A DNA stretch of 64,000 nucleotides from Chryseolinea soli (GCF_003589925.1 NZ_CP032382.1:3968001-4032000); one strand, 5' to 3'; positions 18,701 through 27,496 are shown, counted from the stretch's first letter. Notes: generated from the sequence alone by a model not told the origin. Numbers and translations: made by a program.

Positions 18701-19444
18701 CTATTCCCGCTTTTGTTTTATGGTTAATTCCCCGGCTGCTGCCTCGTCCATAAAGATAAAGCCATTTGTGTGTTGTTGCATAATGGAGGCAGGCACCTCA
18801 ATGGAGAGAGGCCCTTCCAATGCTTTTCTCATGATGGACGCTTTGCGGGCGCCATTGGCCAGGAGGATGGCTTGTTTGGCGTCCATTAAAGTTTGCAGCC
18901 CCAAGGTAATACCTTTTGAGAGAGCAGTCTGTTGCGTAAAATATTTTTGTCCGACGGTTTTTGTGTTGGCGTCGAGGTCGATCACGTGCGAATATTTTTT
19001 TGCGGATACGCCGGGTTCGTTAAAGCCGATGTGACCGTTCATACCAATGCCCACGACGATGGCGTCGAGAACACCTCTTGAAAGGATGAACGCGTCCATG
19101 TTCCGGCATTCTTGTTGCAGGTCTGCGGCCTGGGAATTGAAGAGTTTGAAACGGTCGCTTTTGATCTTTAGCGGACCCAGGACAACGTTGTGAAAAAAGT
19201 AGGCACAGCTCCCGGGATTGTCCGGTGGGATGCCCACCCATTCGTCCAGGCCGATGAAGGTGCAGCGCGAGATGTCCACGCGTTCGTGGATCAGTTTTTC
19301 GACAAGCCGGGTATACGGAAGCAACGGCGTTTCGCCAGCGGCCAGGGCGATGATGAGATCAGGTTTCTGGACAAAGCGTTGAAATAAAAAATCTGCCGTT
19401 TGTTGCGCAAATTCTTCTGAAGTGGAAGCGATAAAAGTTTGCAT
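18701..19444 (-). CDS. nagB: Glucosamine-6-phosphate deaminase-like (NagB/AgaI family)
   Basis: The 247-residue protein has family motifs in order: ALAAGETPLLPY (phosphate loop), GLDEWVG with the general-base Asp at residue 67, and GIGMNGHIGFNEPG. These fit conversion of an amino-sugar 6-phosphate to the ketose 6-phosphate plus ammonia in the cytoplasm. Sequence alone does not separate GlcN6P deaminase from galactosamine-6-phosphate isomerase, and 247 residues is slightly shorter than enteric NagB. It is the first gene of a pair with the MFS transporter. A terminator hairpin lies just upstream, so it probably has its own promoter. Confidence 0.82.
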   Translation of the reverse strand: MQTFIASTSEEFAQQTADFLFQRFVQKPDLIIALAAGETPLLPYTRLVEKLIHERVDISRCTFIGLDEWVGIPPDNPGSCAYFFHNVVLGPLKIKSDRFKLFNSQAADLQQECRNMDAFILSRGVLDAIVVGIGMNGHIGFNEPGVSAKKYSHVIDLDANTKTVGQKYFTQQTALSKGITLGLQTLMDAKQAILLANGARKASIMRKALEGPLSIEVPASIMQQHTNGFIFMDEAAAGELTIKQKRE

Positions 19445-19451
19445 CAGGATG

Positions 19452-19489
19452 AAAGCAAAAAGTTCTTCCTCAAGCGAGGAAGAACTTTA
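19452..19489 (-). terminator. Rho-independent terminator downstream of the Gfo/Idh gene
   Basis: A 13-bp perfect stem (19459-19471 with 19476-19488, loop AAGC) is followed on the minus strand by TTTTTG. It ends the oxidoreductase transcript before nagB. Confidence 0.82.
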
Positions 19490-19513
19490 GTGAATGAATG
19501 GGCAATATTTACA

Positions 19514-20695
19514 TTAACTAATGACGGGATAATTGAAGGTCGACTGCAGCGTAATGCGTCGTCCGGTAGCTTGCGACTGGCGCGCGGCTTCAATGATCTC
19601 CAGCACGTGAAGGGCATGGGGAGCGGTGATGATCGGTTCTTTGCCGGTGGCCATCGCTTCGCAAATCGCGGAAGCGCCTTGTTGCCAAACGTAGGTGCCG
19701 GTGTCGGTGGCCATGCGTTGGGTGGCTTCGTTATCTTTTGTGGCCATGTCTACGCCGAAAGGCGCCCAGTCGTAGCCGATCAATTGCAGGTTGCCTTCGG
19801 TTCCCCAAATGGAAACGGTGGGCTTGTCTTGTCCTTTTCCGGCGTGGCCATAGGGATCAAAATAATTGAAACCGCTTTGCACATGCGACAGTGCGCCGCT
19901 GGCATGTTCCATCAACACCATCGAGTTGTCTTCTTCTTCTACCTTGATAGGGTTGGGGCGATTGCTCACCTTGCGCTCGGGCGTGATGATGTTCAACATG
20001 GCGACGACGGATTTTACGGGACCGAGAAGCCCCGTCAGCGTAACCATGTTGTACACACCCAGGTCGGGCATGCTGCCGCCGTTCTTTTCATAAAAGAAAG
20101 CCGACCAATCCGGACCGAGGTGACCATAGTGCGCATGCGCTGCAGAAACTTTGCCCAACTTGCCTTCATTGATGGCCTTGGCCATGAACGCAAATTGAGG
20201 GCTCATCACCACCGCAGGTGCACCCCAGATGCGAACGCCTTTTTTCTTGGCCAGCTCCAGCAATTCTTTTCCTTCCTGGTAAGTAGTGGCCATAGGCTTC
20301 TCGCTCCAAACATTTTTGCCGGCGTTGATCGCCAGCTTGTTCAGGCGTCCGTGCTCCTGCATGTTGGTGAGGTTCACCATCAAGTCGAAGGCAGGACCGG
20401 CCAGCAATTTTTCGATGGACGGGAAATTGTTGGGAATGGAGTACTTTTTCGCAGCATTCACGGCGCGTTCCGGAATGATATCGCACGTGCTCACCAATTC
20501 AACGTACGGCGATTTGGAAAGGTGGGGGAGGTATTGGGTGGAAACGCTGCCACAACCAATGATCGCTACCTTGATTTTCTTTTGCTGAACGGAGTTTTTT
20601 GCCGACGATACCAGCGGCGTAAGGGAAGCAGCGGCTCCTAACAGTCCTGCTTGGTAGATGAATTTTTTACGGGAAATTTTATCCGAACTGCTCAT
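19514..20695 (-). CDS. Gfo/Idh/MocA-family oxidoreductase with export signal
   Basis: The 393-residue protein begins with a Tat-like signal (SRKKFIYQAGLLGAAASLTPLV; RK in place of RR). A Rossmann NAD(P)-binding domain follows (about 38-160, IIGCGSVSTQYLPHL) with the family EKP motif in WSEKPMATTYQEG, then the alpha/beta C-terminal domain. Exported Gfo/Idh/MocA proteins are common in Bacteroidota carbohydrate clusters and act as sugar dehydrogenases or glycoside-cleaving enzymes. The substrate here is unknown. A terminator follows it, so it appears to be monocistronic. Confidence 0.9.
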   Translation of the reverse strand: MSSSDKISRKKFIYQAGLLGAAASLTPLVSSAKNSVQQKKIKVAIIGCGSVSTQYLPHLSKSPYVELVSTCDIIPERAVNAAKKYSIPNNFPSIEKLLAGPAFDLMVNLTNMQEHGRLNKLAINAGKNVWSEKPMATTYQEGKELLELAKKKGVRIWGAPAVVMSPQFAFMAKAINEGKLGKVSAAHAHYGHLGPDWSAFFYEKNGGSMPDLGVYNMVTLTGLLGPVKSVVAMLNIITPERKVSNRPNPIKVEEEDNSMVLMEHASGALSHVQSGFNYFDPYGHAGKGQDKPTVSIWGTEGNLQLIGYDWAPFGVDMATKDNEATQRMATDTGTYVWQQGASAICEAMATGKEPIITAPHALHVLEIIEAARQSQATGRRITLQSTFNYPVIS

Positions 20696-20846
20696 GTTAA
20701 ATAGTGTTTAGTGTCTGGTTAAAATCCGGGTCTGTCACGATCCGGTGTAAACAAAACTTGCAAACCGCAGGAACTTCGGCAAACGTTTGAGGGGAAAATT
20801 GCTTTTCTGGCGAAAATACTGTAACCATTGGCAAAGGAGGTGGAGA

Positions 20847-20874
20847 ATTTGGTAACCCGGACCGATTAATTTTG
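20847..20874 (+). promoter_or_regulatory. Candidate Bacteroidota promoter upstream of the Rieske oxygenase
   Basis: TAATTTTG at 20867-20874 is an exact TAnnTTTG -7 box. A TTTG lies 15 bases before it, shorter than the usual 18-20 spacing. Transcription would start near 20880, giving a leader of about 50 bases. Confidence 0.45.
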
Positions 20875-20931
20875 ATGTATGACGGGGGCTATCATCCCGT
20901 TCCTAGGAGCATATCTAAAAAATAGAGACAT

Positions 20932-22146
20932 ATGAAAGCTGCCGAAATTGTGAATCTATTGAACAACTATCTTCCGGGTCACAGCCTGGAACAAGCTTTT
21001 TATACCAACGAGGAGATCTTTCACTTCGACCGGGAATTGATCTGGAAAAAGTATTGGCTTTTTGCGGGCGTCACTGCCGAAATTCCAAAAGAAGGGGACT
21101 ATATCACGTATGCCGTCGGTCGCGATTCGGTGATCATCATCCGCGGACGCGAAGGAAAAGTGCATGCGCATTTTAATACATGCCGCCATCGCGGCTCCAC
21201 CATTTGCCAGGACGAAAAAGGCCACGCCCCAAAATTGATGTGTCCCTATCACCAATGGGTCTACAACAGCGACGGCAGCTTGTTCAAGGCCCGCCTCATG
21301 CCCGACGATTTTGACCGGGCATCTTATGGCCTGCATCCTGTGCACCTCCGCCTCATCGAAGGACTCATCTTCATCTCATTGGCCGAAGAGCCTGTAGATT
21401 TCGAACCCGTGGTAAGAGACCTGGCACCGTATGTAAAAACCTACCAGGTCGATCAATCAAAAGTAGCTTTCAAAAAAAGTTATACGATCCGCACCAACTG
21501 GAAACTGATCGCGGAGAATTTCCGCGAGTGCTACCATTGCGGCCCCGCTCACCCCGAATATTGCAAAGCCGTGGTAGGCGCCAACCTCCGCGAATCCATC
21601 GACGACATCCTGTTGGAACGCCGTGCCGCCTGGAAGAGCAAAGGGCTCGTGACCGAAGGCGTGGACTTTGAAACAGACACCTTCCATTTTGCTACCCGCT
21701 ATCCCCTGCGCGACGGCGTAGAAAGTTACAGCCTCGACGGAAAAGCCGTGGCCATTCCCATGGGTGCGCACAAGGATCTTGATGCGGGCGTGGTAGGATT
21801 GGTCTGCTATCCCAACTTCTGGATGGATGCCGTGGGCGACTATGTATGGACCATGCGCATCACCGCCGAGAGCGCTTCGCAATGCCGCATCGATCTCACC
21901 TGGCTGGTCGACGGAAAAGCAGAAGAAGGAAAGGACTACAACGTCGAACGCCTCACCGAATTCTGGAAGATCACCGGCGAACAAGACTGGAAGCTTTGCG
22001 AAAACAATTTCAACGGCATCGAGTCCAGCCGATATCAACCCGGTCCGTATGCACCCGTCGAACTGGAGGTAGCGAAATTCGTGGAGTGGTATGTCGAGCG
22101 TTTGCGCGAAGGCGTTGAAGCCACCAGCACCGTGGAACTTCCCTGA
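20932..22146 (+). CDS. Rieske aromatic ring-hydroxylating oxygenase, alpha subunit (GbcA-like)
   Basis: The 404-residue protein has an N-terminal Rieske domain with CRHRG...CPYHQW (C-x-H, then C-x2-H) at about residues 83-105. A SRPBCC-type catalytic domain follows with the mononuclear iron motif ENFRECYHCGPAHPEYC. The last ligand is expected near the C-terminal WKLCENNFNGIESSRYQPGPY block. The sequence resembles the glycine betaine/stachydrine/quaternary-ammonium monooxygenase branch more than classical arene dioxygenases. Such enzymes need a reductase, and none is encoded nearby. The substrate is therefore uncertain. A bidirectional terminator follows. Confidence 0.88.
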   Translation: MKAAEIVNLLNNYLPGHSLEQAFYTNEEIFHFDRELIWKKYWLFAGVTAEIPKEGDYITYAVGRDSVIIIRGREGKVHAHFNTCRHRGSTICQDEKGHAPKLMCPYHQWVYNSDGSLFKARLMPDDFDRASYGLHPVHLRLIEGLIFISLAEEPVDFEPVVRDLAPYVKTYQVDQSKVAFKKSYTIRTNWKLIAENFRECYHCGPAHPEYCKAVVGANLRESIDDILLERRAAWKSKGLVTEGVDFETDTFHFATRYPLRDGVESYSLDGKAVAIPMGAHKDLDAGVVGLVCYPNFWMDAVGDYVWTMRITAESASQCRIDLTWLVDGKAEEGKDYNVERLTEFWKITGEQDWKLCENNFNGIESSRYQPGPYAPVELEVAKFVEWYVERLREGVEATSTVELP

Positions 22147-22150
22147 TAAA

Positions 22151-22185
22151 AATAACCCGGACCATCGATCCGGGTTATTTTTTTT
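22151..22185. terminator. Bidirectional terminator
   Basis: AATAACCCGGA at 22151-22161 pairs perfectly with TCCGGGTTATT at 22169-22179, followed by a run of T on the plus strand and preceded by A-rich sequence. It serves the convergent Rieske (+) and PfkB (-) genes. Confidence 0.9.
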
Positions 22186-22198
22186 GCGTCATTTATTT

Positions 22199-23323
22199 CT
22201 ATTGAATTTCTCCTACCAGCAGCGGTTTGTTCAAGATCGAACTCAATTGTTGAAGCGTTGGACTTTCGCCATGGAGTAGATAATATTTGGACACCGTGTG
22301 CGCCAGTTCCAAAGTGTCCGACCCACCCAAACCAAGCAACAATCCCAGACAGAAGCCGGCATTGAAGTTATCACCCGCGCCGGTGAGCACTTTGGGTGAG
22401 CTGATCAATTCGTTTGACCAGGAATGTTTTCCATGATCGTCCCAGCAGGTTGCTTTCGAAGCGCAATGGATCACCAGGTTTTGAATGCCCAGCGAGTCAT
22501 AGATATGCTGACCTTTCTCCCAAACGTCCAGCGCCTGGTTGCGGTGCTGGAACAGCACGTCATAAACTTTGTCCGCCTCGTTCAGGTTGAGACCTAAGGT
22601 GACGCGCCAATATTTTGAAAAAGATTTTAATAAATTCAGCGCCTCCGCAATGTCTTCATCATCTCTGCGCGAGCAATCCGACAGATCGAAAAAGCCAATG
22701 GGAGGGGTGGTTGTTGCGATGAAAGGCAAGACCTCTTCCAGCAAGCCTTTCCAGATGCTGGTCGAGAACAGGAGTTCACTCCAATTGAGCAAACAGAAAA
22801 GATCGCGGTGCGAGAAAAGTTCGATCAATTCTTTTGTGCCGATGATTTCTTTGAGCAAGCTCCAGTCCACACTGTCCACTTCCTTCATGTCGGCCATCAT
22901 GATCTTGTTGTCCTGGAATTCGAGTGCGGTGCTGATCCCCGGTTCCGCAATGCTGTAGAGCGTGCAATTCGGGGGCAGCTTGTGAAAGGCGGGGTGGATC
23001 TTGGGCATCCCCAAGGCACCGATGCACGAGAGCTTTGGTCCCAAGCGGCCCAGGGCATTGGCCATGATGGGCATGTTGCCGCCCAGCTTCAGCGTCTGCT
23101 CTTTTAGCTCGAGAGAGAAATTCTTATTTTTCTTCTCCAGGATATACTGTGCGAAATCGCGACTCGATTCAAAATAGGTGTCCGCTGGCGAACTCTTTTG
23201 ACGGATAACCTTGACAATCGAATCTATGAATCCATCGAATCCCAGGGTTGCCTTCTTGGAGGAAAGTATGTTGCGAATTCGTTCTTCGTACCTTGAAATG
23301 TCATTCTCAGAAATTTTTTGCAT
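22199..23323 (-). CDS. PfkB-family carbohydrate kinase
   Basis: The 374-residue protein shows the family N-terminal substrate region (TLGFDGFIDSIVKV; LKLGGNMPIMANALGRLGP) and the C-terminal signature LTGAGDNFNAGFCLGL, where D is the catalytic base. It should phosphorylate a sugar or sugar derivative with ATP in the cytoplasm. The protein is longer than ribokinase (about 310), with an insert in the middle, so the substrate is open. It is divergent from a cupin-AraC regulator 186 bases away, which may control it. It could also act with the nearby NagB-type deaminase in carbohydrate breakdown. Confidence 0.85.
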   Translation of the reverse strand: MQKISENDISRYEERIRNILSSKKATLGFDGFIDSIVKVIRQKSSPADTYFESSRDFAQYILEKKNKNFSLELKEQTLKLGGNMPIMANALGRLGPKLSCIGALGMPKIHPAFHKLPPNCTLYSIAEPGISTALEFQDNKIMMADMKEVDSVDWSLLKEIIGTKELIELFSHRDLFCLLNWSELLFSTSIWKGLLEEVLPFIATTTPPIGFFDLSDCSRRDDEDIAEALNLLKSFSKYWRVTLGLNLNEADKVYDVLFQHRNQALDVWEKGQHIYDSLGIQNLVIHCASKATCWDDHGKHSWSNELISSPKVLTGAGDNFNAGFCLGLLLGLGGSDTLELAHTVSKYYLLHGESPTLQQLSSILNKPLLVGEIQ

Positions 23324-23509
23324 AGCGTAGTTTCAGCAGGGGCTTATGATTCTTCACGTTCACGCCAATTCAAGGTAGGCGTTACCGGCTAGTTTGTATT
23401 GTGCCATTTTTTCACACTCCTCCGCTATTTTATCCAATTCTTGCGAATATTATATGAATGGCTTTCTTTTGCGGCGCAATCGTTGTAAAATCGAATGGGT
23501 TAAGTGCGT

Positions 23510-24391
23510 ATGAAAGCGAAGTCCACCAGCAAACCACAGGAAATTTTCCTCCAGCATCCGGGGAAATCCTTTTTGATCAATGAAATCACTGGGTGCAATC
23601 TGCCTTTCCATTTCCACGCCGAGATTGAAATTTTGTTTTGCCTGAACGGCACCGGCACTATCATGGCCGGCAACTACGTGAACTCCTTTGGCGAAGGCGA
23701 CCTGTTTATGATCGGCAAAAACCTGCCCCACGCGCTCATCCAAACTTCAGAAGAAGCTCACCTCATGTGTTTGCAATTCGACCAGGATTTCCTGGGCAAG
23801 CGCTTCTTCTATAGCCGCGAATTCAAGTCCGTCGAAGACCTTCTTAAACGAACCAGCAGAGGACTTAAATTCAAAGTCGACAAAGAAAAATTCCTCCCCG
23901 TGTTTACCACTGTCGCCACCGGCGAAAGCATCGTTCCCGTGGTCTCCGTGCTGAAAGTGCTGGACCTGTTGAGCAAAGAACGCTTCGATAGCCTCAACTC
24001 CATCCAATTCACAAACGACACGATGGGAGAGTCCGACCTCGAGAAGATCAACAAAGTGTTCGACTACACCCAAGAACATTTCCAGGAAACCATCTCCCTG
24101 GAGCAAGTCTCCAGCCTCTTAAATTTTACAGAGACTTCCTTCTGCCGCTACTTCAAACTCTACACCGGCAAAAGCTATTTCCAATACCTCAACGAGATCC
24201 GCATCGCCAACGCCTGCAAGCTCCTCATCGAATTCGGCAACCACGACATCGAGGAAATCTGTTTCTCCTGCGGCTTCAATAATCCATCCACGTTTTATAA
24301 GCAATTTAAGAAGATCGTGAAACTCACGCCGAAGGAATATCAGGTGAAAGCGAAGAAGACGTTGCAGTCGGCGGTGACGATGGTGGCGTAG
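23510..24391 (+). CDS. AraC-family transcriptional regulator with N-terminal cupin
   Basis: The ATG at 23510 gives 293 residues; a GTG two codons upstream is also possible. The cupin domain covers about 28-115 (CNLPFHFHAEIEILFCLNGTG; GDLFMIGKNLPHAL). The HTH_18 region covers about 190-285 (LEQVSSLLNFTETSFCRYFK; EEICFSCGFNNPSTFYKQFKKI). It is clearly related to the regulator at 16646-17524. It is divergent from the PfkB kinase. Its stop codon falls at the edge of a long inverted repeat that starts at 24392. Confidence 0.92.
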   Translation: MKAKSTSKPQEIFLQHPGKSFLINEITGCNLPFHFHAEIEILFCLNGTGTIMAGNYVNSFGEGDLFMIGKNLPHALIQTSEEAHLMCLQFDQDFLGKRFFYSREFKSVEDLLKRTSRGLKFKVDKEKFLPVFTTVATGESIVPVVSVLKVLDLLSKERFDSLNSIQFTNDTMGESDLEKINKVFDYTQEHFQETISLEQVSSLLNFTETSFCRYFKLYTGKSYFQYLNEIRIANACKLLIEFGNHDIEEICFSCGFNNPSTFYKQFKKIVKLTPKEYQVKAKKTLQSAVTMVA

Positions 24392-24615
24392 TCAGGAGCC
24401 AGAATCCAGGAGCCAGGAGCCAGAATTTGGTGCTCGGCATTCAGTAGTCAGTAGCCACTAGTCAGCACACAGTATTTTCAACTATTCAGAAACCAGCAGC
24501 TGATCTGTTTGCTGAGAAATATTTTCTCAACAAATGACTTCCAACTACTGGCTACTGACTACTGACTACTGGCTACTAAAATTCTGGCTCCTGGCTCCTG
24601 GCTTCTGGCTCCTGA
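24392..24615. repeat. Long hairpin made of 7-base repeat units (AGNAGYC)
   Basis: The 37-base arm 24392-24428 matches the reverse complement of 24578-24615 with a single internal mismatch. Each arm is a run of 7-base units (AGGAGCC, AGAATCC, AGGAGCC...). Inside are units AGTAGTC, AGTAGCC, ACTAGTC on the left and their complements at about 24545-24577. The element fills most of the gap between the AraC stop and the lipoprotein promoter; no gene lies here. It resembles short tandemly repeated heptamers known from cyanobacteria. Confidence 0.85.
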
Positions 24616-24623
24616 TTTCCCGC

Positions 24624-24653
24624 TTTGATAAGCAGTAAAATCGTCTATATTTG
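24624..24653 (+). promoter_or_regulatory. Bacteroidota-type promoter of the lipoprotein gene
   Basis: TTTG at 24624-24627, an 18-base spacer, then TATATTTG at 24646-24653. This is an exact match to TTTG-N18-TAnnTTTG. It directly follows the right arm of the inverted repeat and implies a leader of about 60 bases before the ATG at 24720. Confidence 0.8.
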
Positions 24654-24719
24654 TATAGAGCACTCAAATTCTCCCCACGCGCTCTAACCACAACATCCCA
24701 CCAGCTTAGGGATACTCCT

Positions 24720-25505
24720 ATGACAAAAAGATTCCCCCAACTCATACCTTTGGCCATTAGCCTGACTTGCATGGTCTTTTCCGGTTGTCATGACGACTCG
24801 CCGGTAAAAAACCAGCTCATAGAAATAGTCGGATCCAATTACTCGCAATTTTATACTTACGAACACGACCGGTTGAGCACTTTCAAAATAAGCTCCGATA
24901 CCAAGACCTACACAAAATTTAACTATGATGGCGATCGCCTCATCTCTGTGGAAGTGATCAGCAGCGATGTGGTCGCCAGCCGGATAGAGTTGACGTATGA
25001 CGACGCAGGCAAACGCATTTCAGAAATTGAGTACCGGTTCCCGGCAGCGGGGCAAGAAGAAGTTTACGCCACCCGCACCTATGCCTACGACGACGCGGGT
25101 AACGTCATCCTGAAAACACAGCGCCCCACAAAGAACAGTGCGGGCCAGCCGGCAACTTATTACTTCGAATTTGAATACGAATGGCAAGCCGGCAACGTGA
25201 CGCGCAGCAACCGCTATCTTGTAAACAGCGTCGAAAGACAATTGTATGCTACCTATAACTACACCTACGACAACAAACACAACCCCGCCAAACAAAACCT
25301 GGTCTTTGCCTACGTGGGAGGTTTTGAAGAAGTGCTTTCCCTGAATAACATCATCAACACCGAATTGATCGAGGATGGCGTGCTGCAATATGATGCCCCA
25401 ACGATATTTGCCTACAACGATCAGGACTTTCCTGACCGGTCGACGTATACGCAGATCGATGCAGGGGGGAGTACGATTGTTTCGAGGCAATATAAATATC
25501 AGTAG
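24720..25505 (+). CDS. Lipoprotein with YD/RHS-like repeats
   Basis: I chose the ATG at 24720 because it starts a clean lipoprotein signal (lipobox VFSGC, Cys23) and lies downstream of a good promoter. The 261-residue product has repeated aromatic-Asp segments: YTYEHDRLSTFKI, FNYDGDRLISVEV, LTYDDAGKRISEIEY, TYAYDDAGNVI, YNYTYDNKHNP. These are the short YD-type strands of RHS/DUF4595-like surface lipoproteins. The function is unknown. The stop codon lies inside a second 7-base-unit hairpin. A protein of similar design is at 27653-28480. Confidence 0.78.
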   Translation: MTKRFPQLIPLAISLTCMVFSGCHDDSPVKNQLIEIVGSNYSQFYTYEHDRLSTFKISSDTKTYTKFNYDGDRLISVEVISSDVVASRIELTYDDAGKRISEIEYRFPAAGQEEVYATRTYAYDDAGNVILKTQRPTKNSAGQPATYYFEFEYEWQAGNVTRSNRYLVNSVERQLYATYNYTYDNKHNPAKQNLVFAYVGGFEEVLSLNNIINTELIEDGVLQYDAPTIFAYNDQDFPDRSTYTQIDAGGSTIVSRQYKYQ

Positions 25506-25651
25506 CCAGTAGTCAGTAGCCAGTAGCCAGGATTTCAATGCGCGGTATTTAGTCCGAGAAGCCAGTAGCCAAGCCTATTGTCCAGAAACATTTTTCCGAT
25601 ACATGGCTTCTACTGGCTACTGACCACTGGCTACTGACTACTGGCTACTAA
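25500..25651. repeat. Second hairpin of AGNAGYC units
   Basis: Units AGTAGCC and AGTAGTC at 25501-25532 are mirrored by their complements at 25613-25651, with a perfect stretch of about 24 base pairs. Together with 24392-24615 it brackets the lipoprotein gene, and it covers its last codons. Confidence 0.82.
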
Positions 25652-25716
25652 TCGTGCTCCACGCGCAAAACCACACGGCGACATGCCATGTGGTTGGAAG
25701 CGATACAGGCGATACC

Positions 25717-26511
25717 CTATTTCGTAGTGGAAGCTTTTACAGCCGCTTCGATAATTACTTTGGCGACAGCATCGGGTTGTGACATGAAGATCACATGGCT
25801 GCCTTTGATCTCGGTCACTTTGGTGTGGGAGCGTTTGTACATGGCGCGTTGGATTTCTGGTGCGATACTTTTGTCGTCCGTGGCTACCAAGCCATAGGAG
25901 GGTTTGTCCAACCAGGCCGCTTTGGTGATGGGTGTGGCAAATCCTTTGGCGTAGAACGCTCCTTGCGAGGCGTACATAAATTCTGCTTCTTCTTTGCTGA
26001 GGTCGGCACAGAACCCGGCGTGATATTTTGCTTTGTCATAGTATACGATGCCCTTTTCGTCGGGAGGCAAAACACCATTTTCCGGTGCGGGAGGTGCAGT
26101 TTGCAACCATTGCAAGGCCGTTTCGCCATTGCCGGGCTGGAACGCGGCGACGTAGACCAAGGCAACAACTTTCGGGTGATTGCCAGCTTCTGTGATCACT
26201 GCGCCACCCCAGGAATGACCAACCAGGATGACCGGTCCATCTTGTTTGTCGAGCACCACTTTGGTGGCAGCCACATCGTCTTCCAGTGAAGTGAGTGGAT
26301 TCTGAACGACCGTGACGTGATAGCCTTTTTTCGTGAGAACAGTGTAAAGGGCCTTGTAGCCCGAGCCATCGGCAAAAGCGCCGTGTACGAGAACAACATT
26401 TTTTACAGCTTGGGCTTGTGCATCAGCGTCCACACTTCCGAGGACAGACAGCGCAACAACAAAGGCCATCAGACCTCTTGTGATTTTGGATTTGAAATTT
26501 GATGTTTTCAT
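25717..26511 (-). CDS. Exported alpha/beta hydrolase
   Basis: The 264-residue protein has a signal peptide (cleavage near ...DADAQAQA), then an alpha/beta-hydrolase core: VVLVHGAFADGSGY with the oxyanion HG, and nucleophile Ser100 in VGHSWGGAV. The likely catalytic His is in IKGSHVIFMSQPD near the end. It belongs to the AB_hydrolase_6/esterase-like group seen in many soil bacteria; the substrate cannot be predicted. It lies 127 bases after an AraC-type gene on the same strand, which may regulate it. Confidence 0.88.
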   Translation of the reverse strand: MKTSNFKSKITRGLMAFVVALSVLGSVDADAQAQAVKNVVLVHGAFADGSGYKALYTVLTKKGYHVTVVQNPLTSLEDDVAATKVVLDKQDGPVILVGHSWGGAVITEAGNHPKVVALVYVAAFQPGNGETALQWLQTAPPAPENGVLPPDEKGIVYYDKAKYHAGFCADLSKEEAEFMYASQGAFYAKGFATPITKAAWLDKPSYGLVATDDKSIAPEIQRAMYKRSHTKVTEIKGSHVIFMSQPDAVAKVIIEAAVKASTTK

Positions 26512-26550
26512 TTTGTTTTCTGTTGATGGGTTATGTTTAAATCAACAGTA

Positions 26551-26558
26551 CAAAGGTG
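26551..26558 (-). promoter_or_regulatory. Candidate -7 box of the alpha/beta hydrolase gene
   Basis: Read on the minus strand, CACCTTTG matches TAnnTTTG in all but the first base, with TTTC about 19 bases upstream. It would give a leader of about 35 bases. Confidence 0.4.
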
Positions 26559-26638
26559 CAGCAACGGCCGGGCCGGGGAAATATGGATTCTTCCCGAAGG
26601 ATTGTGATTACTTCCCTTTCTGCTGGACAACCTGGAGA

Positions 26639-27496
26639 TTACTTGGTCCGTGCTATTTTGGCGCCGCTTCTGAACTCCAGCGGGGATTGTAGAGTGTGTC
26701 GTTTAAAGTATGCAGAAAAGTAGGCCGAATCTTCAAAGCCCAGCTCAAAGGTGATTTGCTTGACCGATTTGTCGGTATAGTATAAGAGACGTTTCGCCTC
26801 TATCAAGATCCGCTCCTGGATGATTTGCAGCGGCGTTTTGTCGTTGTAGAGTGCGAAGAGATTGGATATGGTCTTTGGCGATTTGTTTAACCGCTCTGCA
26901 TAGTATCCCAGCGCGTGTTGTGAGCGGAAATTGGCTTCTACCAGTAAATTGAATTTGCGGACGAGGTTTAGCCGTTCATCGGTTATTTTCTCCTCGGGCG
27001 CATAATTCGATTTGGCCAGCTTGGTGATCAGAATGATCAGGCGTTTCAATAACACCAACAACATCTCGCTCTGAATGTGGTCGGAGGTGTTCATCTCTTC
27101 AACGAACACATTCAATAACAATTCAAATTTCTCTTGTTCCTGTTTATTCAAAGTGATGAACAGATTATCACCAAGACCAAACAAGAACCCCACACAACTC
27201 ACTTCTGCATCATGATCGATGATGCAATAGAACTCCCGGTTGAATTGCCAGGCCACCACATCTTTGGCCCGTTCAAATTGAAAGGTCTGGTTGAACATGA
27301 TCGGCAGTATCGTGTGCGGCATAAAGGTATGTGCCTCCTTATCGATATAGACCGTTTGCTTTTTGCCGTGATTCCAGGCGATGGTGAAGTACTTGTTGTC
27401 GTGGTCGCGTTTGTAGAAGAGGCTTTCAATTTCGGTTTCACCTTTAAACAGGATCAGATCGCCACCGGTTTTAGGATCTGTGAGCGTGAGTCTCAT
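26639..27496 (-). CDS. AraC-family transcriptional regulator
   Basis: The 285-residue protein has a C-terminal AraC DNA-binding region at about 190-280 (YYAERLNKSPKTISNLFALY, then KQITFELGFEDSAYFSAYFKRH). The N-terminal half is a cupin-like sensor (LFKGETEIESLFYKRDHDN) unlike the other two AraC proteins in the window. It probably regulates the downstream hydrolase, as the two are adjacent on the same strand, but this is inferred from position. Confidence 0.9.
   Translation of the reverse strand: MRLTLTDPKTGGDLILFKGETEIESLFYKRDHDNKYFTIAWNHGKKQTVYIDKEAHTFMPHTILPIMFNQTFQFERAKDVVAWQFNREFYCIIDHDAEVSCVGFLFGLGDNLFITLNKQEQEKFELLLNVFVEEMNTSDHIQSEMLLVLLKRLIILITKLAKSNYAPEEKITDERLNLVRKFNLLVEANFRSQHALGYYAERLNKSPKTISNLFALYNDKTPLQIIQERILIEAKRLLYYTDKSVKQITFELGFEDSAYFSAYFKRHTLQSPLEFRSGAKIARTK

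Noticed and set aside
19439..20641. A 400-codon open frame on the plus strand opposite the Gfo/Idh gene
   Set aside because: It is a frame shadow of a clear oxidoreductase gene; its product is rich in Arg, Gly and His with no motif, and it runs through a terminator.
24392..25651. CRISPR-like direct repeats
   Set aside because: Units are only 7 bases, lie head to tail without spacers, and form palindromes. No cas gene is present.
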